Source of the DNA: Siphonodentalium dalli
Lineage: Eukaryota > Mollusca > Scaphopoda > Gadilida > Siphonodentaliidae
Reading direction: 5' to 3'
Length of the DNA: 64,000 nucleotides
NCBI GenBank assembly: GCA_032622095.1
Contig: CP136067.1
Coordinates: 198,364,052 to 198,428,051 of the forward strand
The notes below the pieces were generated by a model, which saw only the letters and a list, made by a program, of their open reading frames with translations, had not been told where the DNA came from and made no database searches. The position numbers and the translations under genes are program-made. Below, piece after piece: positions 12,094 to 23,895 of the stretch (position 1 is its first letter; each line of letters opens with the position of its first letter).

Positions 12094-14390
12094 ATAATTA
12101 GATTCAAAAATCTTTTAAAATATTGTAGCTTTCACTCCGTCACAGCTTGTAGAAGTGTCGACCAAGCATATGAAAACTTCTTAGATATTTATATGAATGC
12201 ATATGAACTAGCTTTCCCCATCAAAAATCAACATGTACCCAAAAAAAAATCATAATACGCGAACCTTGGATGACATCTGGATTGATTAATCAAGTATTGT
12301 TAAGAATCAGCTATATTCACGCAAACTGAATAAACCTAAGGAAACGAACGTAAATAAATATTTGACTTATCGCACCCTATATAATAAACTAACCAGAAGG
12401 AGTAAAAATATATACTATACAAATATTCTAGTAGTAAATAAAAATAACTTAAAGAAAACATGGGAAATACTTAAGGGTGCATTGAAGATAAATGGACACA
12501 CAAATAATAACCCCAAGACCTTTACCGAAAACGGAATAGAGCTCGAAAATTCCAAACTCATATCGGAGAAGTTCAATGACTTTTTCTCAAAAATTGGGCG
12601 GGAAACTAGCCAACTCAATGAACATGAAAATGACTCTCATTTTACAGATTTTCTCCATAACCGCAAACCAGACGACATCAATTTCAAAATAATTCCTACC
12701 TCTACCTTGTATACAGGAGATCATCCTCACATGTTTCTCGATGACTGGGAAAGTATCAAGGGATTTCAATGGTATATCAACTAAACTTATCAAGGAAATA
12801 ATTGAGGATATAGCCCCAGCATTATTGCATACTTTTAACTTGTCTTTAGAGCTTGGAATGGTCCCTAACAAAATGAAAAGGATTCTAAAGTAGTCCCGAT
12901 CCCAAAAAAATACTACCACTCATGAAATGTCCAACTACAGACCTATCAGCATTCTTCCAGCTATCTCTAAACTTCAAGAAAAAATAATGCATAAACGATT
13001 ACTAGACTTCTGAAATGAACAAAACATTCTCTATAAACACCAATACGGATTCCGTCCTCATTATTCAACTTTCCATCCTATGTTACACCTCCTCGATCAA
13101 GTTGTCTCAATAATGACAAAATTACAAGAGACTCTACTTTAGCTCTATCTCTTGACCTCTCAAAAGCATTTGACACGGTAAATCACGATATTTGACTTCA
13201 TAAACTAGATCACTATGGCATACGAGGCACAGAGCTATCTGCAAAATAGACGGCAATATGTTGAACTCAATGGTACCAAATATCTTTTAACGGAAGTGAC
13301 GTGTGGAGTGCCCCAGGGCTCCATTCTGGGACCGATAATTTTCTTAAATTACGTTAGCGATATGTCAAATTCGAAAACCATGGATATCTTATCATACGCG
13401 GACGATACGACTCTAGTAACTGGTGGGAAAAATGGTATCCTTGTAGAAAATTATGTGAATAATGAGTTACGCAACGTATTTGCTTGGTTCTGTAGCAATA
13501 AGTTAGCGATCAATACTAAAAAAAAAGTAACTATATGCTTATACACCCAGAGAACAATGATGACAAATGGAACTTTATAAAGTTTTACTTAAATAACACG
13601 GAACTAAACAAGATAGGAAATCTTGAGAAACGAATCCTCCACAAAACTCTTAGGAATCCATATAGATGAAAACCTGACTTTCAAAAATCGTGTGTCTAAA
13701 ATGCTGAACGCCATATACCACCAAATAAAGTTAAACACTTCTTTCCTGGTAGCGCACTTAAAACATTATATTATGCTCTAATACAAAGCCACCTTGTCTA
13801 CGGTGTTCATATATGGGGACACGTCCCTGTGGTCAAAAACATGTTCATGCTTCAAAAACGCGCGATACGAGTTTTATGTAATAAGAAATATAGAAGCCAC
13901 ACATAACCTCTTTTTTAAAAAGAAAATATACTCAAAATCTACGACATATACAAAGTCCAAACTGCTGTTTGTATGCATGATTGGTATCATATGCGCTTAA
14001 TAGAATCATTCACCGACATGTTTACCAAACGCAAAACCGGACCAGACACCCGGCAAAAGCACCCACTATTTTTAAAAACACCAAGAACATCTTGGTCCCA
14101 ACAACTACCATTTCATTCTGATCCAACTATATGGAACAACTTAGATGACGAATTTACATCATACCAAACCAGACACAAATTCAAACGGCGTTTACATGAC
14201 GATTAAATTACAAAATATTCTGCAACCATTAAATGCAACAATCAAAGATGTCCAGACTGTGTGGTATAGCTCGGTCAAAAGAGTGACCTCCCCTACATCG
14301 CAACCCACAACCTCACTCAGCACATTCCTACTCGACTTTCAAGGAACACAGACAAGAAAGAGACAAACCATCGAGTAACCCATAAGCGAT
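12094..14390 (+). pseudogene. LINE A ORF2, reverse transcriptase and C-terminal part
   Basis: Continuation of the ORF2 interrupted at 7224, in several frames with multiple stops. A linker region (12362-12784) precedes the polymerase. Reverse-transcriptase motifs seen are IPKK (about 12900), LALSLDLSKAFDTVNHD (about 13140), GVPQGSILGP (about 13304), and SYADDT with the catalytic YADD at about 13395-13406. The C-terminal part includes LVYGVHIWGH, LQKRAIRVL, an FHSDPTIWNNL block near 14115, and a short CNNQRCPDC cysteine cluster near 14236. Frameshifts around 12780, 13020, 13195, 13575 and 13900 make it inactive. The same C-terminal end is at 25640-26490, which defines a family with more than one copy in this window. 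Confidence 0.85.
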
Positions 14391-14651
14391 TTATCTATAC
14401 GTATACCCTCCATGCATATAATCGTCCATTTAAATGCAACCATTATGTGAAACATAATTATATAGCCGTGCATTGTACAAGATATCCGCCTGTCGTAACA
14501 TCTGTTCATCTCCTAGGGTGTGGCAGTAAGACAGTCTAGCCTGACTATGCCACCCCCTCAAATATACAACACAATATTTGTAAAATGTATTATGTATTAA
14601 TATGTGTATATTGAAATACAATATCCTATCCTATCCTATCCTATCCTATCC
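14391..14651 (+). repeat. LINE A 3' untranslated region and (CCTAT)n tail
   Basis: Non-coding trailer after the ORF2 remnant, ending in about six copies of the pentamer TATCC (14622-14651). LINEs of several clades end in a short tandem repeat instead of poly(A). The fragment at 25640-26490 ends in the same pentamer. Confidence 0.8.
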
Positions 14652-15480
14652 AGCTTAGTTTAACTTGAATGTGAATAGGCTAGTTTTGAGAAAGTAACAT
14701 AACCCTTGTCTTGATTTTGACCTAAATAAAGAGATACTAGTAATGGGAAATTATTCACATTAATATTATGTGTTATTAATATTACTATAATATGTGTTAC
14801 TGTTAGTTCGAATGGAATTCGAATGGTAGATAATCAGTTCACTGACGTACCCCGAAATGCGGTAATTTTTCGAAAATAAAATAGTCATAAATGTTTGGAA
14901 TCATTCCGGATATCATGCAGAATCCGATATGGGTTGGTTTAAACTTTATATTTACGCGTCTACTATCTAGTGTCAGTTCTACGATCGCGTTAAGTGTTTT
15001 TGGCATTTCATGGAAATATGGGCCAGGGGCTGTGGGGTGCACCCCCCCCCCGAACGATTTGCAAGCATACAATTTGCGCAATTTTTGAGCGAATTGGTGG
15101 CACTTTCGGGCAAATAGCATGGTGCTTCGGGTTAATTTCTACATCTATACCTATACTTCACATTATTTGTAATGTATTATACAGCGTATATTCAATGGGC
15201 TAATAATGGGCCCAACTTCTCCGGTTACCAAATTCATTCGTTACAGAGTGGCTATTTTCATTAGGCCGGGGGAATGACATGCTATTATATTATCTTATAC
15301 CAGGCCACTATTTGTCACTGCATGTTGAAATTTCAATAATTTTCCAAGTCTAAATTAAATCGCGATATGTATATAATATCCTATTGTCAGCAAAATAGCG
15401 CTACCTATCATATCGTAGCCGAAGTGTGCATGTAATATCCAGTTCATGGAATGAATCATGAATAGAGCCTGGTTGATATA
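14652..15480. other. Non-coding stretch
   Basis: No supported gene. A 10-base C run lies near 15042. Short open frames here have no recognisable motif. Confidence 0.4.
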
Positions 15481-15596
15481 CTACTGTGTGGCGAGGCAAA
15501 CTCGTCTTACTACTGTGTGGCGAGTCAAACTCGTCTTACTACTGTGTGGCGAGTCAAACTCGTCTTACTACTGTGTGGCGAGGCAAACTCGTCGTC
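15481..15596. repeat. Four-copy 29-bp tandem repeat
   Basis: Units begin at 15481, 15510, 15539 and 15568 with CTACTGTGTGGCGAG. Each contains a small hairpin, CGAGT-CAA-ACTCG. The outer two copies have GAGGC where the inner two have GAGTC. Confidence 0.9.
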
Positions 15597-17236
15597 GCTC
15601 TATTGTGGCCATGTAGCATAGTGGTATAAACGGTTTGTATTGTGAATGGGTAAAATTATCCGCTCGTAAACCCACATAGTAGACAATTTTATACCAGGTT
15701 CTATTCAGAAACAGCTCGCAATGGAAATTTTCATGGTACATATTTGGTTAAGATTGTTTGATCAAAGGTGGTAGCCAGAAATTTGGTTTAAATAACGATC
15801 AGTGGCAGTGCTTTGGTTTTGTCCATCAGTCTGTCTGGATCACTTTATGTTTTACTTTTACAAACATTTCAGAGTTAATAAATGGCTGATATAGGGTCAT
15901 GACTCATATTGTTCTTCTGGTGAATCTTCCAAAATGAGGACTTAGTTCACCAGATGTGCTCAGGTACAATGAAGCAAAACACTGGACTTAAATAACTAAT
16001 AGATGTATTAAATGTTATTTCTGTCATGTGAATAAACCCCATGTTATGTAAACAAACAGTATGCGAAGAGTATGCAGTAAGCAAAACACTCATCGCCGTG
16101 GATACCCCATGCATTAAGTGAACTTTGGTTAGAAATTGTTACAAAATTGTTTATAACATACCAGTATACCGCTAACTAACCCTCACCTTTCAAAATTTCG
16201 GTGTTGAATGGGTCACCGTGGGTCACTCTCCTAAAACATTTCCACGGTGTGGAGTGTTGTGCTTATCGCTCACTCTTTACTCACTCACTCACTCGACTCA
16301 CAGTATGTGTTTTCAGGATAATTTGGCATTCACACTATCATAGTTTACCATTGCTCTATTCTTTACAACATGTTATAATTTCTTAACTGTTATTTCTAAA
16401 TTATAACCTATAATGAAGGCCAACCGTGCCTTTAACCAGCAAGGTCCATATGACATGGTTTCAGTAACAGGGCATGGCACAGACATTTAATTTGTATATA
16501 CCGGTATATGTCCATGAAATATAAACATCTATACAGTACCATTGATACCATATTTAAACCGTCACATTAATTAATGCGACTTGAGAATATATATACTTCA
16601 AAGTATCAACCTGTAGTCGGATTCCTTATGTCATGTTGCATTTTTTGTTTGTTAAAAGCGATCTGAAAACGGATTCTGTATGCCTAGTAGGTATGTTTTC
16701 AGGATTGACTTGTTTCCAATTTTGAATTTTGGCGGGTCGGCCTAAATCGGGGTCAACATAATTTAGAGAGCGTTTCGTAATTACAGAAAACGATAGATGG
16801 TGCCATCTGGCGTATGGTGATCGTTGCGATTTGAAACTTCTCCAAATTACTAGATATGACCGTTAGATGTATTTTTGAAAATTTTGATGTGATCGGTTTA
16901 TTTTGTTTGGCTACAGTTGTGATCAAAATTTAACACTGAGTCCTATGGAGATTCTAGTAATTTGGATAAATGGCGCCATTTTGCGTATGATGATATGCGC
17001 GTACTGTTATTCCTAAAAAATACTAACGATGAAACACAGACGTAGTTTTAAAAAGAATAGATGTGATCAGATGATTCTTGCTGGCTACAGTTGCGATCAA
17101 AAGTATCAACCTGTGCGGGTACAATTATTAGTCACCTATCATCTTATTGTATATTGTAATACGACCCTGCCTAACTATGCTTAAAAGCCATGTCCTGATT
17201 GGCCAGTGGCCCGAGTTACCATGGCTATCTCGTTCC
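15597..17236. other. Non-coding stretch with weak internal duplication
   Basis: No gene seen. Around 16750-17120 two diverged ~185-bp direct copies can be aligned on the words GGCTACAGTTG and TGATCAAAA. A tRNA A-box-like word at 15614-15624 has no matching B box. Confidence 0.4.
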
Positions 17237-17242
17237 AGTTTT

Positions 17243-17275
17243 GTGGTACAATTCTACTTTTTCCAATTGTACCAC
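17243..17275. repeat. Short hairpin, GTGGTACAATT arms
   Basis: GTGGTACAATT and its complement are separated by about 11 bases. The arm core GTGGTACAA is shared with the longer hairpin at 18001-18112, so the two may belong to one family. Confidence 0.7.
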
Positions 17276-18000
17276 GAAAAAAATCGGTTTATTCAGATCG
17301 CCGCACGCGACTTTTCTAACTCCGCGCAAACGGGGCATCAACGGAGTACACCCGCACCCGTAACCCTTTGAATTTTGCTACATCTTGACAATCTTGCGAT
17401 TTTCTAGCGATTGTCACTTGAAAGCAGTTTGGTTGCCAATGAATATGGTCCAGATGATGTTATGGTATTATTGATATATGTTACGACCAAAGAAAGTTAC
17501 TTAATAAGTATATTAAATGACAAAATAAATCGGTAAAATTGTATTTTCCATGGGGCCGGGCTGTGCATTCGTCGATTCGAATCTCGATCATATTCGATAT
17601 TTCTGAATCAAGTTGAAACTGAAAGCGTTTGTTCACCAGAAGGGAAATAAGATTAGTTTAGTAAACTAGATCATTTAGATCGCTTTGTGTAAGGAAAATG
17701 GTCCATAGTCGATGATCATATTCATGTTGTCCCAACAACGTTCATCACAGAAATGACCGCAATCGTATTTCATGTACAATTTAAATGAAAGGCACGGGCG
17801 CCTCTGAAAACACATCCTTTTTTAGCCAATCACAACGATTATTTACGCAAACAAATTACCAGAGTACTCAGTGCAAAGAAATCGAGTACGCCCAATACGA
17901 ATTACACCAAGAACTGTTTTCTCACCTGAGACCGAAAAAGCGCAGTATTTCGTTGACTATTCAGTCGAATTATGACCAGAAACTTTCAGTCGTATTACAA
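17276..18000. other. Non-coding stretch
   Basis: Contains a 97-codon open frame beginning at 17785 that runs into the hairpin. It has no recognisable domain and no supporting context, so it is not called a gene. Confidence 0.35.
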
Positions 18001-18112
18001 AAGAAATATATACACGGTGTATCGGTGTGTGTGGTCAAGTTGTACCACAAAAAATCAGTTTTGTGTGGTACAACTTGACCATACACACCTCTACACCGTG
18101 TATTTATTTCTT
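18001..18112. repeat. 112-bp fold-back palindrome
   Basis: Two arms of about 53 bp (18001-18053 and 18060-18112) match with a few mismatches around a 6-base loop. The arms start with AAGAAATA and contain TACACGGTGTA and GGTCAAGTTGTACCAC. No target duplication was recognised. Confidence 0.85.
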
Positions 18113-19408
18113 AATTCGAATTGTGTATCTACATAATGGCCTTCATAGAATTAAGTTTTTTCGAATAACGTACGTTATTATCATAATTATTAGCAATTTG
18201 ACATTTATTCCGAAGATTAGTCAGAAGAGAATGTCAAAATCTGCTATCGCTCTCTTCATAACGTTATTCAATGTATTAAATGACGTCATCAAAAAAGCAG
18301 GACAGAGAGAGACGATAACCAATTAAAGACGTTGTTCCTACTGGCGCCGGAACATTGCATAATTGTGAACCATTTAATAAAAGTACAAACATAGTTAACA
18401 AAAAATTGTGTTCCACATTCAATATTTATTCCTGTTCATAAATCAGGACTGTGATATCTTCGCTATCACAATGTCATGTTAACGGTATCAAACAAATAAC
18501 AAACGTCTAACGTCGCTGAACAAGTGGGCTGAATTATTTTAATCACACAGGCACAATATCAATCTCTACCAGAGTGCACCAGTCTTGCTTCCTTTCTGAC
18601 TCTGTAACCGGCTGGGCACTAGTCCGTGTTTCTATATTTAGCATGAGATTTTCCAGCAAAAAAATGGCGAAACCCGATCGCTCCAAAGTCAAATTTTCTA
18701 TGTGCTTTGAGAACAATTCCCACACTAAAACATAATGACAGAATGGAAAATCAGAGCGGTAGTTTTGTTGACGATATTCGCAAGCTACTCGTCAAAATTG
18801 CAGCAAATTAGAACTCTTGTGTGTTTGACTTGCCGTTCGAGTTGTGACAATGTCGTACACGTGCGTTTATAATTCTGTGTTGATAAAATAATCGGAGAAC
18901 CGTATCACACCGTTTCGAAATATAGTGCTTGGGTTTTAGTGGGACTTTTCAAACATAAGGTTCAAAATTTATACAAACGTTGTTCGATATTTTGTGTGCT
19001 TAACAAGGGCAGCATGTTGCTCTGTTCGCTTAGTATATATTTTAATATCGCGGATGTCCATCAAATGTGGGTGAATTGTCGCCGATAGCAGCGGTCTTAC
19101 CGAGACATCAAGAGAGGTAAACCCTGCATGGAGTTTGGCACAATATGTGACCGATTAGTTGGGTTCGTACTGCACATTGTTCACAATCAATATAGTGCTG
19201 TTCAAATCAGGACTGTGATCATTTCGCTTTAAATACCTGCGCTATAAAACGTCATTTAACTAGTGGGGTTAATTTGAATTTACACAATGGGACTTATTAT
19301 TTGGAATATTGATGAGGTTGTTCGTGTATGAGGTCACGTGCATTGTGTTATTGTAAACATTTGTATTTGTATGTGTAGTCGAACAATTTAATAATATAGA
19401 GCATGTCT
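18113..19408. other. Non-coding stretch
   Basis: AT-rich with no recognisable coding motif on either strand. A 60-codon minus-strand frame at 18543-18725 is unsupported. Confidence 0.4.
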
Positions 19409-20240
19409 TAGAGTTGACTACGCTGGTATTGTGCCCAGTGGGTGGGTGTGGTGTGCCCAGTGGGTGGGTGTGGTTCACGAATCGGATGTCTTGGAGCTGA
19501 CTACGCTGGTATTGTGCCCAGTGGGTGGGTGTGGTTCACGAATCGGATGTCTTGGAGCTGACTACGCTGGTATTGTGCCCAGTGGGTGGGTGTGGTTCAC
19601 GAATCGGATGTCTTGGAGCTGACTACGCTGGTATTGTGCCCAGTGGGTGGGTGTGGTTCTGTCTTGGAGCTGACTACGCTGGTATTGTGCCCAGTGGGTG
19701 GGTGTGGTTCTGTCTTGGAGCTGACTACGCTGGTATTGTGCCCAGTGGGTGGGTGTGGTTCTGTCTTGGAGCTGACTACGCTGGTATTGTGCCCAGTGGG
19801 TGGGTGTGGTTCACGAATCGGATGTCTTGGAGCTGACTACGCTGGTATTGTGCCCAGTGGGTGGGTGTGGTTCACGAATCGGATGTCTTGGAGCTGACTA
19901 CGTTGGTATTGTGCCCAGTGGGTGGGTGTGGTTCTGTCTTGGAGCTGACTACGCTGGTATTGTGCCCAGTGGGTGGGTGTGGTTCACGAATCGGATGTCT
20001 TGGAGCTGACTACGCTGGTATTGTGCCCAGTGGGTGGGTGTGGTTCAAGAATCGGATGTCTTGGAGCTGACTACGCAGGTATTGTGCCCAGTGGGTGGGT
20101 GTGGTTCACGAATCGGATGCCTTGGAGCTGACTACGCTGGTATTGTGCCCAGTGGGTGGGTGTGGTTCACGAATCGGATGTCTTGGAGCTGACTACGCTG
20201 GTATTGTACCCAGTGGGTGGGTGTGGTTCACGAATCGGCG
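19409..20240. repeat. 61/51-bp minisatellite
   Basis: About 14-15 copies of a GC-richer unit beginning GTGCCCAGTGGGTGGGTGTG. Long units are 61 bp. Short units are 51 bp and lack ACGAATCGGA. Long and short units are interspersed, with runs of short units near 19637-19790. Neither length is a multiple that keeps one frame through mixed units, so the repeated 60-100 codon frames are artefacts of the repeat. Confidence 0.95.
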
Positions 20241-20362
20241 TGAACTGTACTCGTACAACTGTAGTGTTCTAACTTTAGCACAACATTATAGTAATATTGG
20301 ATCAATCGGTCAATCAGAAGGCGCCATTTCTGGATGAGCAGAAATATACAACAATTAAGCTA

Positions 20363-20527
20363 TTATTTCATGTGTCTTTTGGGAACATTCAAAATTGTTG
20401 TCCCTCGGTATCAGGTATGACTATCGAATTGTTGCCCAAGGCCGAAGGCCAAGGGCAACAGTTCGATAGTCATTCCTGATACCGAGGGACAAAAATTTTG
20501 ACTGTTCCCAAAAGACACATGAAATAA
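20363..20527. repeat. 165-bp near-perfect palindrome with 3-base loop
   Basis: Two 81-bp arms pair with about six mismatches around the loop GAA. Outer arm sequence is TTATTTCATGTGTC; inner arm sequence near the loop is GGCAACAGTTCGATAG. The tiny loop makes it a strong cruciform or RNA hairpin candidate. The word GGCAACAGTTCG recurs in the adjacent element at 20533-20946. Confidence 0.9.
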
Positions 20528-20532
20528 CTGCT

Positions 20533-20946
20533 TTGTTACCCAATACATTTACTTGTATATAATCAGGTGATTGCTAATTAATCACACTCTTTAATAGTGT
20601 TATTTCGAATTATGAGAACTAACTGGAATATACCGCCATGTATCTGAATGCAAAAAGCACAAAACCGGAAATTTCCGGAAATAGCCGAAACGTCACGGAA
20701 ATTGCAAACCATGTAACAGTTCGTTCGGGCCACTCAATAGTTCGCTCGGAGCCAGTCAACAGTTCGCTCGGGTCGGGCAGCAGTTCACTCGTGAACTCAC
20801 GAAAGCTACCCGTGATTGCAAACCGGGCAACAGTTAATTCAGGGCGGGCAACAGTTCGTTGTGGCGTTACGAACGCGAATTTGGGGTTAATCAGTTAATT
20901 CTAAATCCTATGATTTACGAAGTAAAACTCAACTATTGGGTAACAA
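20533..20946. mobile_element. 414-bp non-autonomous TIR element with internal GTTCG repeats
   Basis: Ends are TTGTTACCCAATA (20533-20545) and its complement (20934-20946), with further inverted similarity inward. Between 20713 and 20865 the motif ACAGTTCGCTCGGG and variants recurs at roughly 25-30 bp spacing. An 86-codon frame across it is low-complexity and not credited. The target duplication is not clear. Confidence 0.5.
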
Positions 20947-21474
20947 TATAGAATTGTTTCGGTGTGCATATGACTTCGATAAGGACCGCACGGAATGACA
21001 ACTCGGTATGATGTTTGTAGTAGATGATACTGAACTTTCTGTTTCATATATATTCCATTTCTGTGGATCACTATTATTTGCTTAGCTTGTCAACGTGAAT
21101 TTCGATATTTTAGTATTACCCGACACCAATGTTTGTTTAAAAATAAACATTGATTATAGTTAATGCAGATACTTTGAATGAGAATAAAATGTTGGTCATA
21201 GCTTGTATGTATTCAACTGGAGTTTTCCGAATACATGTATTGTCCATTTATATATATGGTTCGTTCTAATTAGAAGATCGATCAGCGATAGAGATAATCG
21301 ACTATGATTGGCCATTCCAAGTTCTAACCAGTTATAACTCAACCGATTTCCACTCGTTATTTAAACTTCATCTTATACAGACCTATCCATATTGCAAGTA
21401 CATTCTCTATTATAATGCCAAAAGTGTTTTTCGACATCTGTGAAACAAGATGTTCCCTAATTGTTAATATGTGT
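20947..21474. other. Non-coding stretch
   Basis: Nothing recognised. Confidence 0.4.
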
Positions 21475-21590
21475 TGGATTGGATTGGATTGGATTGTTTA
21501 TTTGCACAAATTATAAAACATAATAAACTCTCCTGAAATTTTGCACAGGAGCGGCACGGCCAATATAGGCCGTCTTCCTGTCGTCCCTTG
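21475..21590 (-). mobile_element. 3' end of a minus-strand LINE with (AATCC)n tail
   Basis: Read on the minus strand, a trailer with AATAAAC is followed by four copies of AATCC (21475-21495). A 3'-terminal pentamer repeat is typical of truncated LINE insertions. No ORF2 sequence is identified next to it. Confidence 0.45.
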
Positions 21591-21763
21591 TACACAATAT
21601 AGAACAACTAGATGGCGATCATATTGTTGTGTGACAATCGAGAAGTGGCATGAAGGTCAGCTATGGTTGAGAAGATTTGTTACACTTTGGGGTTGTGTTA
21701 TATTCATCCATTTTGTTCGGGGAGCTAAGTTTAAATATATGTCTATAAAATTATATGTCTATG

Positions 21764-21907
21764 GATGTGTGCCCTTAAATGGTGAGTATTCCAGGGTTAC
21801 GGTACATGGCGGGGACGCGTCTCTTAAGCGCGATCATATTGATGTGTGCCCTTAAATGGTGAGTATTCCAGGGTTACGGTACATGGCGGGGACGCGTCTA
21901 TTAAGCG
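21764..21907. repeat. Two-copy 77-bp tandem duplication
   Basis: Copy one is 21764-21840; copy two, from 21841, matches for 67 bp. Both begin GATGTGTGCCCTTAAATGG and contain GGCGGGGACGCGTCT. Confidence 0.9.
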
Positions 21908-23040
21908 TAATTATACACAATACATGCATACTTATTATATAATTATTGTACCAATTACTTTCTACAATCTCGGCATTCCGCGTTGTCACAATTTACTCAG
22001 TTCTGATAGTGTGATTGTACATTTATAATTATGGAATATTTAAATATGGTTCTGTTGGCTGCAATTTTGTGTGTTTGGTCCAAGCTGTTCTACACACGCG
22101 GGAATATGTTTATATTCTCTCGTAGCCAGTGTCTATGATATGCTTCCATTTATCCTACAATCTACAAAGCAGAACCTCTTTAATAGTTGTCGGCATTATG
22201 TTAGTTTGTGGAACCAATTCAATTCATTTATGTTATCACTCCATGCCTTTAATAAAGGTATGTAGATAAGGATATGTGTACAATACTTACATATATTCAC
22301 GTATATAACATCGCTATAAGATACAAATTGGTGATAATATTACACCAGAGGATAATATAGCTTCTAATCTAATCTAATTAACTTTCTTTATAATATGGTG
22401 TATTGATATACACAACCGGTGATATAACTGCTTTTCTTGTATTTAGCAATTCACTCATGACTGTAACATTTGGCATTTACAAACATCATTTCGGCAGTAG
22501 TCGGTTTCTAAAGTTCATTAAAATGTTTACACTTAGACAAGTAATGGAATTCATAGCCGCCGATTAATGAACAGTGTGCAAATGCGATTTTTGATATCAA
22601 TATAATTTCCATCTACCCATCTCAACAGAGAGTTTGTGGTTGTACGTTCGGAATTTAGATAATGTTACTCGGTCGTTTCCATTAGCACAATGTGATTACT
22701 TCTTGTGTTTGTTACTACCTACCCCGACTCAACTGGATGTGGACATTTTGCTTTGAGCTACTATTCTTTTTTGCGTCCGCCATTTTCTCATTAACTTTTT
22801 CTATATGAAATTGATCCCCCACCCGGTTATAAAAGTGTATTCATTGGAATGGTTTATTATTCATCTGGTGGGGTGTTCAGGAAAAATGAGCAGACGACAG
22901 TATGACGAAAAGTGCATATGGATTCATATTCGTTGGTGAGAAATATTCAGATAATACGTTCAACAAACGACCTATTAACTTTTTATCAGAACATTTCCTA
23001 ATGCAACAAATCGTCAATAAGTTTTTAGTTTTATCCATTC
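21908..23040. other. Non-coding stretch
   Basis: No gene, palindrome or tandem repeat of note was recognised on either strand. Short open frames lack motifs. Confidence 0.4.
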
Positions 23041-23480
23041 CATAACACTATATCTGACTGGGCCAAAACCATCACGCGATAATCCGTCAAAAAGTCATAT
23101 TGGACTCCCGAAAGTCATATTGGACTCCCGAGTGTACAATGTGACTTTTTTAACGGGACTACGTGACGTCACGAAGTAACTCTGCCATATGAATCGGTGA
23201 AATTGTGATGGGCGCGCAATACTGTGGTGGATTTAGTAGACGTTTCATTTCCGCGTTGAGTTTTGTTTTCACTTCCGTGTTTACTGTTCCAAACCATGCT
23301 TTATGATGATCGAATACAGGCTTTTATAGAGTATCAAATGCCGACAAATACCAAAAATAACCACAAACGTTTTGTTCCCAAAATTTGGATAAACAAACAA
23401 ATGGATAATATAAATGTCATTATACAATGTTCTGTACAGTGTGTGTTTTTCTTGTACTCGTCTATGTTGCGGTGAAAAGT
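23041..23480 (+). repeat. Interspersed repeat, forward copy
   Basis: Its sequence (GCGCGCAATACTG, then GTTTACTGTTCC, AAATTTGGATAAACA, CTTGTACTCGTC) reappears as reverse complement at 27365-27790, and its last ~75 bp also at 23896-23976. A short internal duplication of GTCATATTGGACTCCCGA lies at 23094-23135. No transposase or target duplication is seen. Confidence 0.75.
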
Positions 23481-23486
23481 CATATA

Positions 23487-23700
23487 TACTGTTATTTTAC
23501 ACGAGACATACTGTTATGTTACATGATGCATGCTGTTATTTTACACGAGACATACTGTTATTTTACACGAGACATACTGTTATTTTACACGAGACATACT
23601 GTTATGTTACATGATGCATGCTGTTATTTTACACGAGACATATTGTTATTTTACACGAGACATACTGTTATGTTACATGATGCATACTGTTATTTTACAG
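23487..23700 (+). repeat. 22-bp minisatellite abutting a splice acceptor
   Basis: Nine to ten 22-bp units of two types: ACTGTTATTTTACACGAGAC and ACTGTTATGTTACATGATGC. The final unit changes to ACTGTTATTTTACAG, and that AG is the acceptor of the exon at 23701. Each unit carries the same T-rich tract, so the array forms the end of the presumed intron. Confidence 0.9.
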
Positions 23701-23804
23701 TAATGTATGGATCTTGGTTTGAATATGAGCGAGGATATGAACAGCTGTTCAAAGAGAACACAGAACTTGACCCGTTCATCCTATTCTATGAAGACATGAA
23801 CAAG
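23701..23804 (+). CDS. Sulfotransferase-like internal exon
   Basis: Family members transfer a sulfonate group from PAPS to an acceptor. This exon would encode the segment after the catalytic region: (V)MYGSWFEYERGYEQL, then DPFILFYEDMNK. Both the YGSWFxxxxGY and ILFxxYEDM-type signatures are characteristic of the Sulfotransfer_1 domain. It is bounded by a consensus acceptor (TTATTTTACAG at 23690-23700) and a donor AAG|GTATAC at 23804/23805, and enters in phase 1. Only about 35 codons are present. I did not find the PAPS-binding exons (PKSGTTW-type or RKG-type motifs) anywhere in the window, so it may belong to a gene with very long introns or be a stranded duplicate exon. The preceding minisatellite supplies the acceptor. 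Confidence 0.6.
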
Positions 23805-23868
23805 GTATACACGTGCGGTATCTCCGTTAGAGGTGCCCAAATTGGAACTTCCTCCTGAACCAGTGACA

Positions 23869-23883
23869 CCCCCCCCCCCCCCC
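23869..23883 (+). repeat. 15-base C homopolymer
   Basis: Uninterrupted run of C just downstream of the sulfotransferase-like exon; its length may be unreliable in an assembly. Confidence 0.9.
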
Positions 23884-23895
23884 TGCGTGTCTCGT

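Noticed and set aside
15614-15624. tRNA or SINE promoter (A-box word TAGCATAGTGG)
   Set aside because: No B box at the expected distance and no cloverleaf or tail.
17785-18078. 97-codon frame as a gene
   Set aside because: Runs into a fold-back palindrome and has no recognisable motif.
19431-20337. 63-103 codon frames in the 61/51-bp minisatellite
   Set aside because: Frames switch with each unit-length change and exist only because the unit lacks stops in some frames.
22869-22960. Possible small exon bounded by CAG and GTGAGA near 22890-22960
   Set aside because: Splice-like words occur by chance at this density, and the ~18-codon translation matches no known family and did not join in phase with the sulfotransferase-like exon in a recognisable way.
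23487-23700. 22-bp repeats as a CRISPR array
   Set aside because: Units are contiguous without spacers, and the context is eukaryotic.
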